Positions 24,466-33,287 of a DNA stretch of 64,000 nucleotides are shown here, piece after piece. The stretch lies in NCBI RefSeq assembly GCF_005885635.1, contig NZ_VATY01000003.1, forward strand, positions 538,507-602,506, written 5' to 3'. Numbering within the stretch: the first letter of the stretch is position 1; every line of letters starts with the position of its first letter. This stretch comes from Maribacter algarum (ex Zhang et al. 2020). Its GTDB lineage: Bacteria > Bacteroidota > Bacteroidia > Flavobacteriales > Flavobacteriaceae. A program made the translations under genes and the position numbers. A model generated the notes under the pieces. It searched no databases and had not been told where the DNA came from. It saw only the letters and a program-made list of their open reading frames with translations.

Positions 24466-24473
24466 TATATTTG
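24466..24473 (+). promoter_or_regulatory. Possible -7 box of the DUF3667 gene
   Basis: TATATTTG fits TAnnTTTG and lies 17 bases before the ATG at 24491, in the short gap after the plug gene. Confidence 0.35.
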
Positions 24474-24490
24474 ACCGTCAAAAATCACTG

Positions 24491-25624
24491 ATGGAAAACA
24501 AACCAATACTCAAGCAAAAAGGTCGTTACGGACTTCAATATCGCGGAGTAGAATGCACCAACTGTAGCCATCCTTTAGATGTTAGCGACAAATACTGCCC
24601 CAACTGCTCACAAGCCAATAGCACCAAGAAATTAAGCTTAAAAGACTTTATTGATGAGTTTTTTGCTAGTTTGATTTCCTATGATTCTCGATTGCTTAAA
24701 ACGTTTACAGCGCTTCTAACAAAACCAGGTAAAATAACTCATGATTATATTAAAGGGAAACGGGTTTCGTACACCAATCCTTTTCGCTTTTTATTAAGCC
24801 TTTCCATTATCTATTTTCTGATGATAAACTTCAGCAACAATATTTCTGATTTAGACAAATATGGGGCTGGGAAACAAAGTAGCTTTTTCGATAAAATAAG
24901 TTCAGTCAATATTTCAGATGAAATAATAAAGCTAGATTCAATTGAAATAAAAAATGATGACAGAGAACTATTAAGAACCTTAGATACGCTTAATGTTATT
25001 CCCAACATTAACAGAAGAGATTCTATTATGATGGCTGATCCAACTTTGCATCTCAACAAATTGAAGAAAAAACCATTTCTAGAGAGGTTTGGTGCAAAAA
25101 GGGAATTCTTTACTGTCTTATTAGAAAAAAAGGATATTTATGGTTTTGATGAGATTCCGCCTGATTATGAAATTGATGATTCTCGTGAAAATCAATATGC
25201 TTTTAATGCTGCAAAAAGTGTTTATAGGTTCAAACAACAACCAGGCAGTTTTTTAAGCAGTGTAATTTCACGTCTACCTTTTGTCATTTTTTTCTTCCTT
25301 CCTGTGTTCGCTTTTTTCATTTGGTTAGCATACATCCGAAAAAAACACACCTTTACCGAACATCTTATCTTTGGCTTTCATATTCAATCATTGTTGTTTA
25401 TCTTGCTCATAATTAGCTTTTTAGTAGATTCTATTTTTAACATATTTACAGGATGGCTTTTCTTTTTGATTTTTGGTGTCTATCTGTTTTTATCAATGAA
25501 GATGTTCTACAAACAAGGATTTTTTAAAACTATTGTTAAATATGTATTTCTAAATACTATTTTCTTTATTTTAGCCATGTTCGCAACGGTTATTTTATTG
25601 GTAGGAAGTGCATTTACCTATTAG
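24491..25624 (+). CDS. DUF3667 zinc-ribbon membrane protein
   Basis: Encodes 377 residues. The N-terminus has a zinc ribbon (CTNCSHPLDVSDKYCPNCSQ), then the conserved DUF3667 stretch (FFASLISYDSRLLKTFTALL, KPGKITHDYIKGKRVSYTNP) and a first hydrophobic segment (FRFLLSLSIIYFLMINF). A charged middle region of ~130 residues follows, and then about four more membrane spans at the C-terminus. The family is common in Bacteroidota and has no known function. It may form a unit with apaG, whose start is 12 bases after its stop. Confidence 0.85.
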   Translation: MENKPILKQKGRYGLQYRGVECTNCSHPLDVSDKYCPNCSQANSTKKLSLKDFIDEFFASLISYDSRLLKTFTALLTKPGKITHDYIKGKRVSYTNPFRFLLSLSIIYFLMINFSNNISDLDKYGAGKQSSFFDKISSVNISDEIIKLDSIEIKNDDRELLRTLDTLNVIPNINRRDSIMMADPTLHLNKLKKKPFLERFGAKREFFTVLLEKKDIYGFDEIPPDYEIDDSRENQYAFNAAKSVYRFKQQPGSFLSSVISRLPFVIFFFLPVFAFFIWLAYIRKKHTFTEHLIFGFHIQSLLFILLIISFLVDSIFNIFTGWLFFLIFGVYLFLSMKMFYKQGFFKTIVKYVFLNTIFFILAMFATVILLVGSAFTY

Positions 25625-25636
25625 AACAAAAGCAAT

Positions 25637-26023
25637 ATGATTACACAGGTTACAAAAGGCATAAAAGTTTCAGTCAATACCAGTTTTGAGGGCACCTTCT
25701 TCAAGAACTACAAGATGCACTTTGCCTTTGGGTATACAATCACTATTGAGAATCAAAGTAAAGATTCAGTACAATTAACTTCACGTCATTGGGAAATCTT
25801 TGATGCACTAAACGAAATGGAAGTTTTAGATGGTGAAGGTGTAATTGGTAAGAAACCAGTTATCAAACCTGGCGAGTCGCACACCTATAATTCAGGGTGT
25901 CTTTTGGCATCTCCTATAGGAGCTATGAGAGGTTACTATAATATGGTAAATTTTAGTTCCACTGAGAAATTCAGAGTGTACATTCCTACTTTTAAGTTTA
26001 GTGCACCATTCGCATTGAACTAG
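25637..26023 (+). CDS. apaG: ApaG protein
   Basis: Encodes 128 residues, the typical length of the small immunoglobulin-like beta-sandwich protein ApaG. Diagnostic stretches are FAFGYTITIENQS, LTSRHWEIFDA, VVGEGVIGKKP-like (here GEGVIGKKPVIKPGESHTY) and GCLLASPIGAMRGYY. ApaG has been linked to cobalt and magnesium sensitivity in enterobacteria, but its biochemical role is unresolved. It follows the DUF3667 gene closely. Confidence 0.95.
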   Translation: MITQVTKGIKVSVNTSFEGTFFKNYKMHFAFGYTITIENQSKDSVQLTSRHWEIFDALNEMEVLDGEGVIGKKPVIKPGESHTYNSGCLLASPIGAMRGYYNMVNFSSTEKFRVYIPTFKFSAPFALN

Positions 26024-26088
26024 AAAATCTCAAATTCAAATATCAAACTTCTTTCGTTGTTTCTGTTATAAAAACAACAAAGGTTCCG

Positions 26089-26096
26089 TACCTTTG
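26089..26096 (+). promoter_or_regulatory. Probable -7 box of pruA
   Basis: TACCTTTG lies 29 bases before the pruA ATG. No good -33 element is visible. Confidence 0.5.
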
Positions 26097-26125
26097 CCCA
26101 GTTCAAATTTTAAAAATTTATCTCC

Positions 26126-27754
26126 ATGGGAAAAGGTTTTTTTCAAGTACCAACTGCATTTAATGAACCTATAAAAAGCTACGCTCCGGGCACTCCTGAA
26201 CGCGACGCTGTTCTTAAACAATATAAAGCATACTACAACGGAACTGTTGAAGTACCTATGTACATAGGCAAGAAGAAAGTGAAGTCGGGAAGGACAAAAC
26301 CGATGTCTCCTCCACACGACCATAAGCATAAAGTAGGTAAATATCATATTGCCAATAAATCACATGTTACCGAAGCAATCGACACCGCTTTAAAAGCAAG
26401 AGACGCATGGGCCAACTTAACCTGGGAGCAAAGAGCAGCGATTTTTCTAAAAGCAGCAGAATTGATTGCCGGACCTTATCGTGCAAAAATCAATGCAGCT
26501 ACCATGATTGCCCAGTCAAAAACCATTCACCAAGCTGAGATTGATGCGGCTTGTGAATTTATTGATTTTCTCAGGTTCAATGTGGAATATATGTCCCAAA
26601 TTTATGAGGAACAACCTGATTCTGCAGAAGGTATTTGGAACAGAGTTGAATATCGCCCACTTGAGGGTTTTGTATATGCCATCACTCCTTTTAACTTTAC
26701 TGCTATCGCAGGAAATCTTCCAGCAAGTGCAGCGATGATGGGTAATGTTGTTGTATGGAAGCCAAGCGATAGTCAAATCTTTTCCGCAAAAGTAATTGTT
26801 GATGTATTCAAAGAAGCTGGACTTCCTGACGGTGTAATAAATGTTGTCTACGGTGACCCAATAATGATAACAAAAACGGTATTGGCCAGTCCAGATTTCT
26901 CAGGAATACACTTTACTGGCTCAACACACGTTTTTAAAGAATTATGGAAACAAATCGGAAACAATATCCATACTTACAAAACCTACCCAAGAATCGTTGG
27001 TGAGACCGGTGGAAAGGATTTTATCTTGGCACATTCATCAGCCAATCCGAAACAAGTAGCAACGGCCATTGTGCGTGGAGCATTTGAATTTCAAGGACAA
27101 AAATGTAGTGCTGCCTCACGTGTATATCTTCCAAAGTCTAAGTCAAAGCGAATTCTGGAATTGGTGAAAAAAGACGTTGAATCTTTCAACCCTCCAGGAT
27201 CACCTGAAGATATGTCGAACTTCATTACGGCCGTGATTCACGAAGGCTCTTTTGACAAATTGGCAAAGTATATTGACCAAGCCAAAAAGGATAAGAAAGC
27301 CAAGATTCTTGTTGGTGGTAATTACGACAAATCAAAAGGTTATTTTATCGAACCAACCGTTATCGTAACTACAGACCCAAAATACACAACTATGGAGACC
27401 GAACTTTTCGGTCCCGTTGTAACGATATATGTATACGATGATAAAAACTGGGGCAAGACCTTAAAATTGGTTGATGAAACCTCAGAATACGCATTAACTG
27501 GTGCTGTTCTTTCCACAGACAGATACGCTATTGACGAAGCTACTAAGGCACTACAAAATTGTGCTGGCAACTTCTATATCAATGACAAACCAACAGGGGC
27601 CGTTGTTGGCCAGCAACCATTTGGAGGTGCTAGAGCCTCAGGAACCAATGACAAAGCTGGATCTGCGCAGAATTTATTACGATGGGTTTCTCCGAGACTT
27701 ATTAAGGAGACATTTGTAACTCCTGAAGATTATAGGTATCCGTTTTTAGGGTAA
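26126..27754 (+). CDS. pruA: L-glutamate gamma-semialdehyde dehydrogenase
   Basis: Encodes 542 residues, matching the monofunctional eukaryote-like P5C dehydrogenases. It oxidises glutamate semialdehyde to glutamate with NAD+, the second step of proline breakdown. The aldehyde dehydrogenase fold is shown by PFNFTAIAGNLPASAAMMGN, the GETGGKDF general-base Glu and the catalytic Cys in FEFQGQKCSAASR. The final FGGARASGTNDKAG substrate loop is typical for P5C dehydrogenase. No putA proline dehydrogenase gene is next to it. A strong terminator follows. Confidence 0.96.
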   Translation: MGKGFFQVPTAFNEPIKSYAPGTPERDAVLKQYKAYYNGTVEVPMYIGKKKVKSGRTKPMSPPHDHKHKVGKYHIANKSHVTEAIDTALKARDAWANLTWEQRAAIFLKAAELIAGPYRAKINAATMIAQSKTIHQAEIDAACEFIDFLRFNVEYMSQIYEEQPDSAEGIWNRVEYRPLEGFVYAITPFNFTAIAGNLPASAAMMGNVVVWKPSDSQIFSAKVIVDVFKEAGLPDGVINVVYGDPIMITKTVLASPDFSGIHFTGSTHVFKELWKQIGNNIHTYKTYPRIVGETGGKDFILAHSSANPKQVATAIVRGAFEFQGQKCSAASRVYLPKSKSKRILELVKKDVESFNPPGSPEDMSNFITAVIHEGSFDKLAKYIDQAKKDKKAKILVGGNYDKSKGYFIEPTVIVTTDPKYTTMETELFGPVVTIYVYDDKNWGKTLKLVDETSEYALTGAVLSTDRYAIDEATKALQNCAGNFYINDKPTGAVVGQQPFGGARASGTNDKAGSAQNLLRWVSPRLIKETFVTPEDYRYPFLG

Positions 27755-27775
27755 TCTATAATTCTACTATTATTT

Positions 27776-27815
27776 ACCCGTAATTCTTTGGATTTAAGGA
27801 ATTACGGGTATTTTT
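27776..27815 (+). terminator. Rho-independent terminator after pruA
   Basis: An 11-bp perfect stem (ACCCGTAATTC / GAATTACGGGT) with a 12-base loop is followed by a T-run; it lies between the pruA stop and the regulator start. Confidence 0.9.
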
Positions 27816-27822
27816 ATAACAT

Positions 27823-28782
27823 ATGTTTAACGAACTTATTCGGGCATTCTTTCTTGTACCCCCTGAAGTACAACTTTTAGATATTACAGGTCCTGCACAC
27901 TTGTTTTATGAAGCCAATACCTATGGCTCTAATATTGAGATTTATTATTTAAGCATCGACCAGAAAACAGAAGTTGTTTCAAGCGCTGGTCTTTCCATGG
28001 GAAAATTACAGCCCTTTAATCGTTTTGAATTGACCCAAAATGATATTCTATTTGTACCAGGACTAGAATCAAATCTCCTTTTTGCCCAGGATTTCATTAA
28101 AAACAAACAATCTTTCTTTACTTGGTTGCGAAATCAAGCAAGCCAAAAAGCTAAGATATGTGCCGTTTGTACTGGAGCTTACCTCTTAGCCTTTGCCGGT
28201 CTTTTAGATGAAAAAAACTGTACGACCCATTGGAAATACTTTGATGATTTTCAAAAAAGATTCCCAAAAGCAAAGTTGCTCTCAAACAGATTACTAGTTC
28301 ATCATAACACTATATATTCCAGTGCAGGAGTATCTTCCGGTATTGATCTTGCGCTTTATATATTAGAAGAAATCTATGGTACAGTATTTGCCGCTAAAAT
28401 AGCCAAAGAAGTAGTAATCTATCTTCGTAGAACGGAAAGTGATCCTCAACTAAGCATGTTTCTACAATACCGAAATCATATCGAAACGCGTATTCATCAA
28501 GTTCAGGAGTCATTGATACAAAATATCTCTAAAAAACAGCATATCGAAGTTTTGGCAGAAGATGTTCATATGAGCCCTAGAAATCTGACCCGACTCTTCA
28601 AAAAAACAACTGGTATCTCAATTGGTTCATATGTACAAAAACTTCGTGTTGAGCTAGCTTTAAAACTACTTTCAGAAGGCGCAAAGGTAAATACTGTTGC
28701 CACTGCTTGTGGATTAAAGAGCTCAAACCAGCTTAGGTCTTTGCTAAAAAAGCATTCCTCCGAACTTCATTCCATACCATAA
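27823..28782 (+). CDS. GlxA-family AraC-type transcriptional regulator
   Basis: Encodes 319 residues. The N-terminal ~190 residues form a DJ-1/PfpI-like domain with FFLVPPEVQLLDITGPAHLF and the nucleophile-elbow motif AVCTGAYLLA (Cys116). The C-terminal ~90 residues are an AraC HTH pair (EVLAEDVHMSPRNLTRLFKK, then VNTVATACGLKSSNQLRSLL). Such regulators sense a small molecule through the first domain and control nearby genes. The next gene encodes an exported protein with the same DJ-1/PfpI fold, so local regulation of 28871-31001 is a reasonable guess. Confidence 0.92.
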   Translation: MFNELIRAFFLVPPEVQLLDITGPAHLFYEANTYGSNIEIYYLSIDQKTEVVSSAGLSMGKLQPFNRFELTQNDILFVPGLESNLLFAQDFIKNKQSFFTWLRNQASQKAKICAVCTGAYLLAFAGLLDEKNCTTHWKYFDDFQKRFPKAKLLSNRLLVHHNTIYSSAGVSSGIDLALYILEEIYGTVFAAKIAKEVVIYLRRTESDPQLSMFLQYRNHIETRIHQVQESLIQNISKKQHIEVLAEDVHMSPRNLTRLFKKTTGISIGSYVQKLRVELALKLLSEGAKVNTVATACGLKSSNQLRSLLKKHSSELHSIP

Positions 28783-28838
28783 GTGTATATGTCCCAATAC
28801 TGCGTATTGTTGTCCTTTCCTTGGTGCCACTCATGACA

Positions 28839-28846
28839 TAACTTTG
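28839..28846 (+). promoter_or_regulatory. Possible -7 box upstream of the exported DJ-1/PfpI gene
   Basis: TAACTTTG lies 24 bases before the ATG at 28871. A TTG at 28821-28823 gives a 15-base spacer, a little short. Confidence 0.4.
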
Positions 28847-28870
28847 AGACAAATCGAAAAACGATAATTC

Positions 28871-29911
28871 ATGAAATCGCTATTCAAAATCGTAATAGTA
28901 CTATGCACAGTTCTTCCTGCTAATGCACAAAACATAATTCCGCTATCCAACACTTATATTTGCCCACCTTGCAAGCAATCTTGTGATAACTTCGAATATC
29001 AGGAGAAAGGCATTTGCACACACTGTAATATGGTTTTAGTTCGCAAAGACCTTGCAAAAACAATTGCTTTTTATTTACAAGATGGTGTTGAAGTCTTAGA
29101 TTTCGCTGGCCCCATGGAAGTGTTTGTATATGCCGGGTACAAGGTTTTTATTGTATCGGCGAATCAAAAACCTATTACATCTCAAGGGGTTTTAACCATT
29201 ACCCCGGATTATAGCATTGAGAATGCTCCGGAAGCAGATATTTTGGCATTTTTTGGAGGCAATTCCCCTGCAGCATCCCAAAACACCGAAGTCATACAAT
29301 GGGTGAAAAATCAAAAAAAAGTAACCCATCATTTTTCGGTATGCACTGGTGCTTTTGTACTGGCAGAAGCGGGAATATTAGACGGTAAAACAGCAACTAC
29401 TTTTCATGATGCCCTTGAAGATTTGACGAATAACTATTCCAAAATCATTGTTAGAAAAAATGTACGCTTCGTAGATAATGGCAATGTTATAACCACAGCA
29501 GGAATATCCGCTGGTATTGATGGTGCGTTACACCTGGTTGCAAAACTGCAGGGTGTAAATGCTGCTAAAAGAACAGCCTATTATATGGAATACGATAACT
29601 GGCAACTTGGTAACGGTTTGGTGTTGGCAGAAGACAATCCTTATAAGGTTACTATTTCTTCGGAGGCTTTAAAGGAATTTGAAGGTCGGTACGAATACAA
29701 AAACGGAAGTCAATTCAATCTGGTCTACAACTCCAAAACAAAAGACCTCAATGCCATCATCAATGAAACTTCTTTCCCCGTCTATCATGAAAATGGAGAT
29801 GTTTTCTCAGATGTACGTAATGAGCCTGTTTTCTTCAAAAGAAATGAAAGTGGACAAGTTATCGGATATTCCTTAGCTCAAAAAGGGGAGGTATATTCAA
29901 AACTCAATTAA
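28871..29911 (+). CDS. Exported DJ-1/PfpI-family protein with metal-binding N-terminus
   Basis: Encodes 346 residues. After a signal peptide (cleavage near LPANA) comes a cysteine-rich module, CPPC-x3-C-x10-C-x2-C (about 33-54), ending NMVLVRK and resembling the heavy-metal-binding domain found in copper and other metal proteins. A DJ-1/PfpI domain follows (VEVLDFAGPMEVF, ILAFFGGNSPA, FSVCTGAFVLAEAGILDGK with Cys158, TTAGISAGIDGALHLV). The last ~80 residues (LKEFEGRYEYKNGSQFNLVY) look like a small beta-rich tail. The same metal-binding module opens the next gene. Activity unknown; a role in handling a metal or reactive compound outside the cytoplasm is inference. Confidence 0.85.
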   Translation: MKSLFKIVIVLCTVLPANAQNIIPLSNTYICPPCKQSCDNFEYQEKGICTHCNMVLVRKDLAKTIAFYLQDGVEVLDFAGPMEVFVYAGYKVFIVSANQKPITSQGVLTITPDYSIENAPEADILAFFGGNSPAASQNTEVIQWVKNQKKVTHHFSVCTGAFVLAEAGILDGKTATTFHDALEDLTNNYSKIIVRKNVRFVDNGNVITTAGISAGIDGALHLVAKLQGVNAAKRTAYYMEYDNWQLGNGLVLAEDNPYKVTISSEALKEFEGRYEYKNGSQFNLVYNSKTKDLNAIINETSFPVYHENGDVFSDVRNEPVFFKRNESGQVIGYSLAQKGEVYSKLN

Positions 29912-29933
29912 GTCGTTAAGGAAATTCTAACAG

Positions 29934-31001
29934 ATGAAAATTATAAACGTCGTATTCTTGATACTTTTATTCTCCTGCAAAAATCAGGCGCAGATTTATG
30001 TTTGCCCTCCCTGCGATTTAAATTGTGATGCTTTGACCTTTACAACAAGTGGCACCTGTACAAATTGCGCCATGGCGCTAGTTAAGAAAAAGGAATTTTT
30101 AATTTTGAACGAGGTTACTATTACGGAGGGTTCAGGCACATTTTTAATTGAGGGAGGAAAGAGCAAAAAGGATAAATCAATTCAAATTTTTTACTATAAA
30201 CCAAAAACTTTTAATTCAAATTCAAAAGTGTTGATTGTAATTCCAGGAGCCGGTAGAAATGCTAATGCATATCGCGATACTTGGATAGATGAGGCTGAAA
30301 AACAGGGAATACTCATTCTTTCTCCGGAATACCAAGAAAAAGACTACCCTTTTGAAAACTATCATCTTTGCGGACTGATAAGCGATTTAAATTTAGATAG
30401 GAGCCTAGAATTCGTAAAGAACTCGAATATGGTAAAAATTGATGAAAGTAAACTTTCCTTTAAGGTCAATCCAAAGCAAGATGAGTGGATTTTCAAAGAT
30501 TTTGATCGCATTTTCGATTTAGTCAAAAAAGCCACCAAATCTACCCAAAATAAGTATGACCTTTTCGGGCATTCAGCCGGAGGTCAAATTCTGCATCGTT
30601 TGGCACTATTCGGTCAAAGCACTAAAGTAAATCAGATTATCTCAACAAATTCAGGTTTCTATACGTTACCAAATTTCGACTCGCAATTACCTTTTGGTTT
30701 AAAGAATACAAGGATAAAAAGTCAAGACCTAAAACTTGCATTCGAAAAAAGATTAATTATTCTTGTGGGCGAACTTGATAACCAACATGAAGTTAGGGGG
30801 ACTTTGTTGCGCTCAGAAACAGCTGATAAACAGGGCTTGCACAGATTGGAAAGGGCCCAATATTTTTACAAGCAAGCCAAAGCCTTTGCTAACCTACACC
30901 AGTTTAATTTCAATTGGGAAATAGAGATTGTTCCAGAGGTAGGGCATGACTACAGAAAAATGTCAAAAGCCGCGTCGCACATCATTTACTCCCAAAATTA
31001 A
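29934..31001 (+). CDS. Alpha/beta hydrolase lipoprotein with the same metal-binding N-terminus
   Basis: Encodes 355 residues. A lipobox (ILLFSC, Cys16) marks it as a lipoprotein. Next comes CPPC-x3-C-x10-C-x2-C (about 24-45, with CTNCAMALVKK), the same spacing as in the preceding gene. The rest is an alpha/beta hydrolase: LIVIPGAGRNANAYRDTWID for the oxyanion region, nucleophile elbow GHSAGG (Ser214) and a late His in PEVGHDYRK. Substrate unknown; relatives include esterases and poly(3-hydroxybutyrate) depolymerase-like proteins. It begins 22 bases after the DJ-1/PfpI gene, so the two are likely co-transcribed. Confidence 0.82.
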   Translation: MKIINVVFLILLFSCKNQAQIYVCPPCDLNCDALTFTTSGTCTNCAMALVKKKEFLILNEVTITEGSGTFLIEGGKSKKDKSIQIFYYKPKTFNSNSKVLIVIPGAGRNANAYRDTWIDEAEKQGILILSPEYQEKDYPFENYHLCGLISDLNLDRSLEFVKNSNMVKIDESKLSFKVNPKQDEWIFKDFDRIFDLVKKATKSTQNKYDLFGHSAGGQILHRLALFGQSTKVNQIISTNSGFYTLPNFDSQLPFGLKNTRIKSQDLKLAFEKRLIILVGELDNQHEVRGTLLRSETADKQGLHRLERAQYFYKQAKAFANLHQFNFNWEIEIVPEVGHDYRKMSKAASHIIYSQN

Positions 31002-31095
31002 TAAGGAACGTGGCGCCACCAAATAGGGAGCGTATAGGGCTTTAAGCGCAACCTTTTTCTGTTTTTTCATCTCTTCTGTATTAAAACAAATCTTT

Positions 31096-31473
31096 TTGAA
31101 GAAAACTATTATACCATTATTCTATATTTTGTTTGTACTTCTTTCTTGTTCGGACAATGATGACACCATTATGCCAGCCTGTGGCGTAAATAATCCTATA
31201 CAAGAATTAGAATGGTTGAGGACTGAGATTGAGAGAAGAAAAGCGAACCCTAATGAAGACATGAAATATTGCTATATCATTCAAGCCGAATTCAACGGTG
31301 AAGATATTTTTGTTTATGAAGATTGCAACCCCTTTGTTGACAAGGCCATTCCTTTTTTCAATTGCGAAGGAACTATGATTAACACACAAGATAATCCCAT
31401 CGGGTTTGATGATATCCGAAATAAGGTAATTATTTGGAAACCCAAAAACTTCGTTTGTAACATAGATTTTTAA
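31096..31473 (+). CDS. Small lipoprotein, TTG start
   Basis: Encodes 125 residues beginning at a TTG; no in-frame ATG lies upstream, and this start gives a good lipoprotein signal (MKKT-like start LKKTIIPLFYILFVLLSC with a VLLSC lipobox). Contains six further Cys or so and sequence such as LEWLRTEIERRK and VYEDCNPFVDKAIPFFNCEG, a pattern seen in small flavobacterial lipoproteins of unknown role. No enzyme motif. It is separated by 94 bases from the hydrolase gene. Confidence 0.7.
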   Translation: MKKTIIPLFYILFVLLSCSDNDDTIMPACGVNNPIQELEWLRTEIERRKANPNEDMKYCYIIQAEFNGEDIFVYEDCNPFVDKAIPFFNCEGTMINTQDNPIGFDDIRNKVIIWKPKNFVCNIDF

Positions 31474-31581
31474 GCTCTTTGTGAAGAACAATAAAACTAG
31501 CCAAGCACGTTAACATTGAATATTTCATTACATTTGGTAAGTTTCCTCAGGTAACTGATTTTTTAATTTAAAAACACTAAA

Positions 31582-32100
31582 ATGAAAATGAAATTTTTAC
31601 TAATGTCAATTTTGACACTATCGTTTTATGGCATGCAAGCGCAAGACAACCTTGCACAGACTACCATTCAGGCAGTATTAACCGGCAATCAAGCCCAAGT
31701 CATACAATTAGCTGAGGCCTTTTCAGAAGAGCAGTACGACTGGAGACCAATGGAAGGTGTAAACTCGGTAGGTGAGGCTCTTTTGCATGTTGCTGGAGGA
31801 AATTACTTTTTAGCCTCTAAAATGGGTTTTGCCCCACCTGAGGATGTTGATATGATGAACTTAGGTAAAATTACAGGCAAAGAGAACATCATAGCTGCTT
31901 TGAAAAAATCAAATGCCTTTGTTCTTGAGAAAATTGTAGAAGTAGAAACTGCTGCCTTAAATGAAGAAGTTGATTTTGGTTTTGCCAAAATGAACAAACT
32001 TGGCGGACTTCTAGCCATGATGGAACACAACGGTGAACACAAAGGGCAATTAATTGCTTATGCTCGTTCTAATGGTGTTGTTCCACCTTGGAGTAAATAA
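31582..32100 (+). CDS. Exported DinB-family protein
   Basis: Encodes 172 residues with a signal peptide (MKMKFLLMSILTLSFYGMQA), unusual for the normally cytosolic DinB/YfiT four-helix bundle fold. The three metal-binding histidines are present: His69 in EALLHVAGG, and His149 and His153 in MEHNGEHKGQL. DinB-like proteins often act as thiol-dependent transferases or hydrolases with a bound metal; the reaction here is unknown. A terminator follows. Confidence 0.85.
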   Translation: MKMKFLLMSILTLSFYGMQAQDNLAQTTIQAVLTGNQAQVIQLAEAFSEEQYDWRPMEGVNSVGEALLHVAGGNYFLASKMGFAPPEDVDMMNLGKITGKENIIAALKKSNAFVLEKIVEVETAALNEEVDFGFAKMNKLGGLLAMMEHNGEHKGQLIAYARSNGVVPPWSK

Positions 32101-32113
32101 CTAAGATTTGTTT

Positions 32114-32153
32114 AAAAAAGCCTCCTCTTTGTAATAAGTAGGAGGCTTTTTTT
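32114..32153 (+). terminator. Rho-independent terminator after the DinB-family gene
   Basis: The stem AAAAAAGCCTCCT / AGGAGGCTTTTTT has a 13-base loop and a T-run, 14 bases after the stop codon. Confidence 0.9.
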
Positions 32154-32226
32154 ATGCAATCTATTCATCTATTTACCGTTAAATTTAATCAACCAAACAT
32201 TTGGGTAAGATGTTTGTAACCATCAC

Positions 32227-33204
32227 ATGATGAAGACTTTAATAAAAGTGTTTTTTGCTCCACTACTATGGCTGGCACATGCCTGTAGCCCACTAGGTGA
32301 ACCTGTAGATGTGGAAAAATCGGATAATCACTATTACAATAATGAGAAAAGCGACATTCGCTACAGTCCAATGGGGAATTGGTTTGAACTGGGTAACTCG
32401 CCCATGAATGCCGACGTTGAGAGTTTTGAGGTTTTAAATCGATTTATAAGCCGAGATAGAAATCAAGTATATTTTATGGAAAACCCTGTTGAAGCAGGTA
32501 AGGTGGATTTGGAGTCCTTTCACATAAAGAAAGGGGATTTCATGGAACATATTGGTTTTGACAAAAAGTATGTTTATGCTTTTGAAAAAGTGTACAGCAC
32601 TGAGAAGACTTTTGCAAAATTTGAAAAAATTGAACATGCCGACCCTAAAACTTATGTACGTTTAAATTGGGATTGGGGAAAAGACAAACAAAACCATTTT
32701 TACAAAAATGCATTAATCGATGTGGACTATGCCAGTTTTAAAAACATAAATGACTACTTCAGCAAAGATATCAACAGAGTTTACTTCCATTACTACGAAA
32801 ATTTTGAATCTATCAAGGCTGACCTCAACTCATTTGAAGTTTTTGATGAAGGCAATTTCGCGGCGGATAGCTCAAAGGTTTTTAGTGTTACTTATCCATC
32901 TCAGGATGAGACAAAACTGGTAACTATACCCAGAAACCCTAATGAAGAAATATCGCAACTAAGCTATGCATTTATACAAATCGGCGAAAGGGTTTTTTAT
33001 AGAGGAACACAATTAAAGGATTTGGATTACCGAGAAGTAGAAATCATAGAAAACTCCTCGTATATCAAGGATAAGCACTTTGTTTATTATAAAGATTCTC
33101 TAGTACAAGATGCTGATGCTACTACCTTCGGAAAAATTAGCAAATGGGAAATTGGGGACAAAAATGGAGCTTTTCGCGAAGGAAAGCGAATTGAGGAAAA
33201 ATAA
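32227..33204 (+). CDS. DKNYY-domain lipoprotein
   Basis: Encodes 325 residues. A short N-terminal signal with WLAHACS suggests lipid attachment at Cys20. The rest is a series of units around YY, VYF and FVYYKD motifs (ISRDRNQVYFMEN, GFDKKYVYAFEK, FSKDINRVYFHYYEN, YIKDKHFVYYKD), each preceded by a residue pattern S/D-F, as in the DKNYY repeat family. Function in the family is not known; it is thought to be a beta-rich surface or periplasmic module. Two in-frame ATGs (32227 and 32230) are equally possible starts. Confidence 0.8.
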   Translation: MMKTLIKVFFAPLLWLAHACSPLGEPVDVEKSDNHYYNNEKSDIRYSPMGNWFELGNSPMNADVESFEVLNRFISRDRNQVYFMENPVEAGKVDLESFHIKKGDFMEHIGFDKKYVYAFEKVYSTEKTFAKFEKIEHADPKTYVRLNWDWGKDKQNHFYKNALIDVDYASFKNINDYFSKDINRVYFHYYENFESIKADLNSFEVFDEGNFAADSSKVFSVTYPSQDETKLVTIPRNPNEEISQLSYAFIQIGERVFYRGTQLKDLDYREVEIIENSSYIKDKHFVYYKDSLVQDADATTFGKISKWEIGDKNGAFREGKRIEEK

Positions 33205-33287
33205 GAAACCCTCTACAACCGATAATCTTTTTGCCAATTATTTGACGAGCTGATAATTTTACTGAACAAGTAGATCTACAGAAACTA

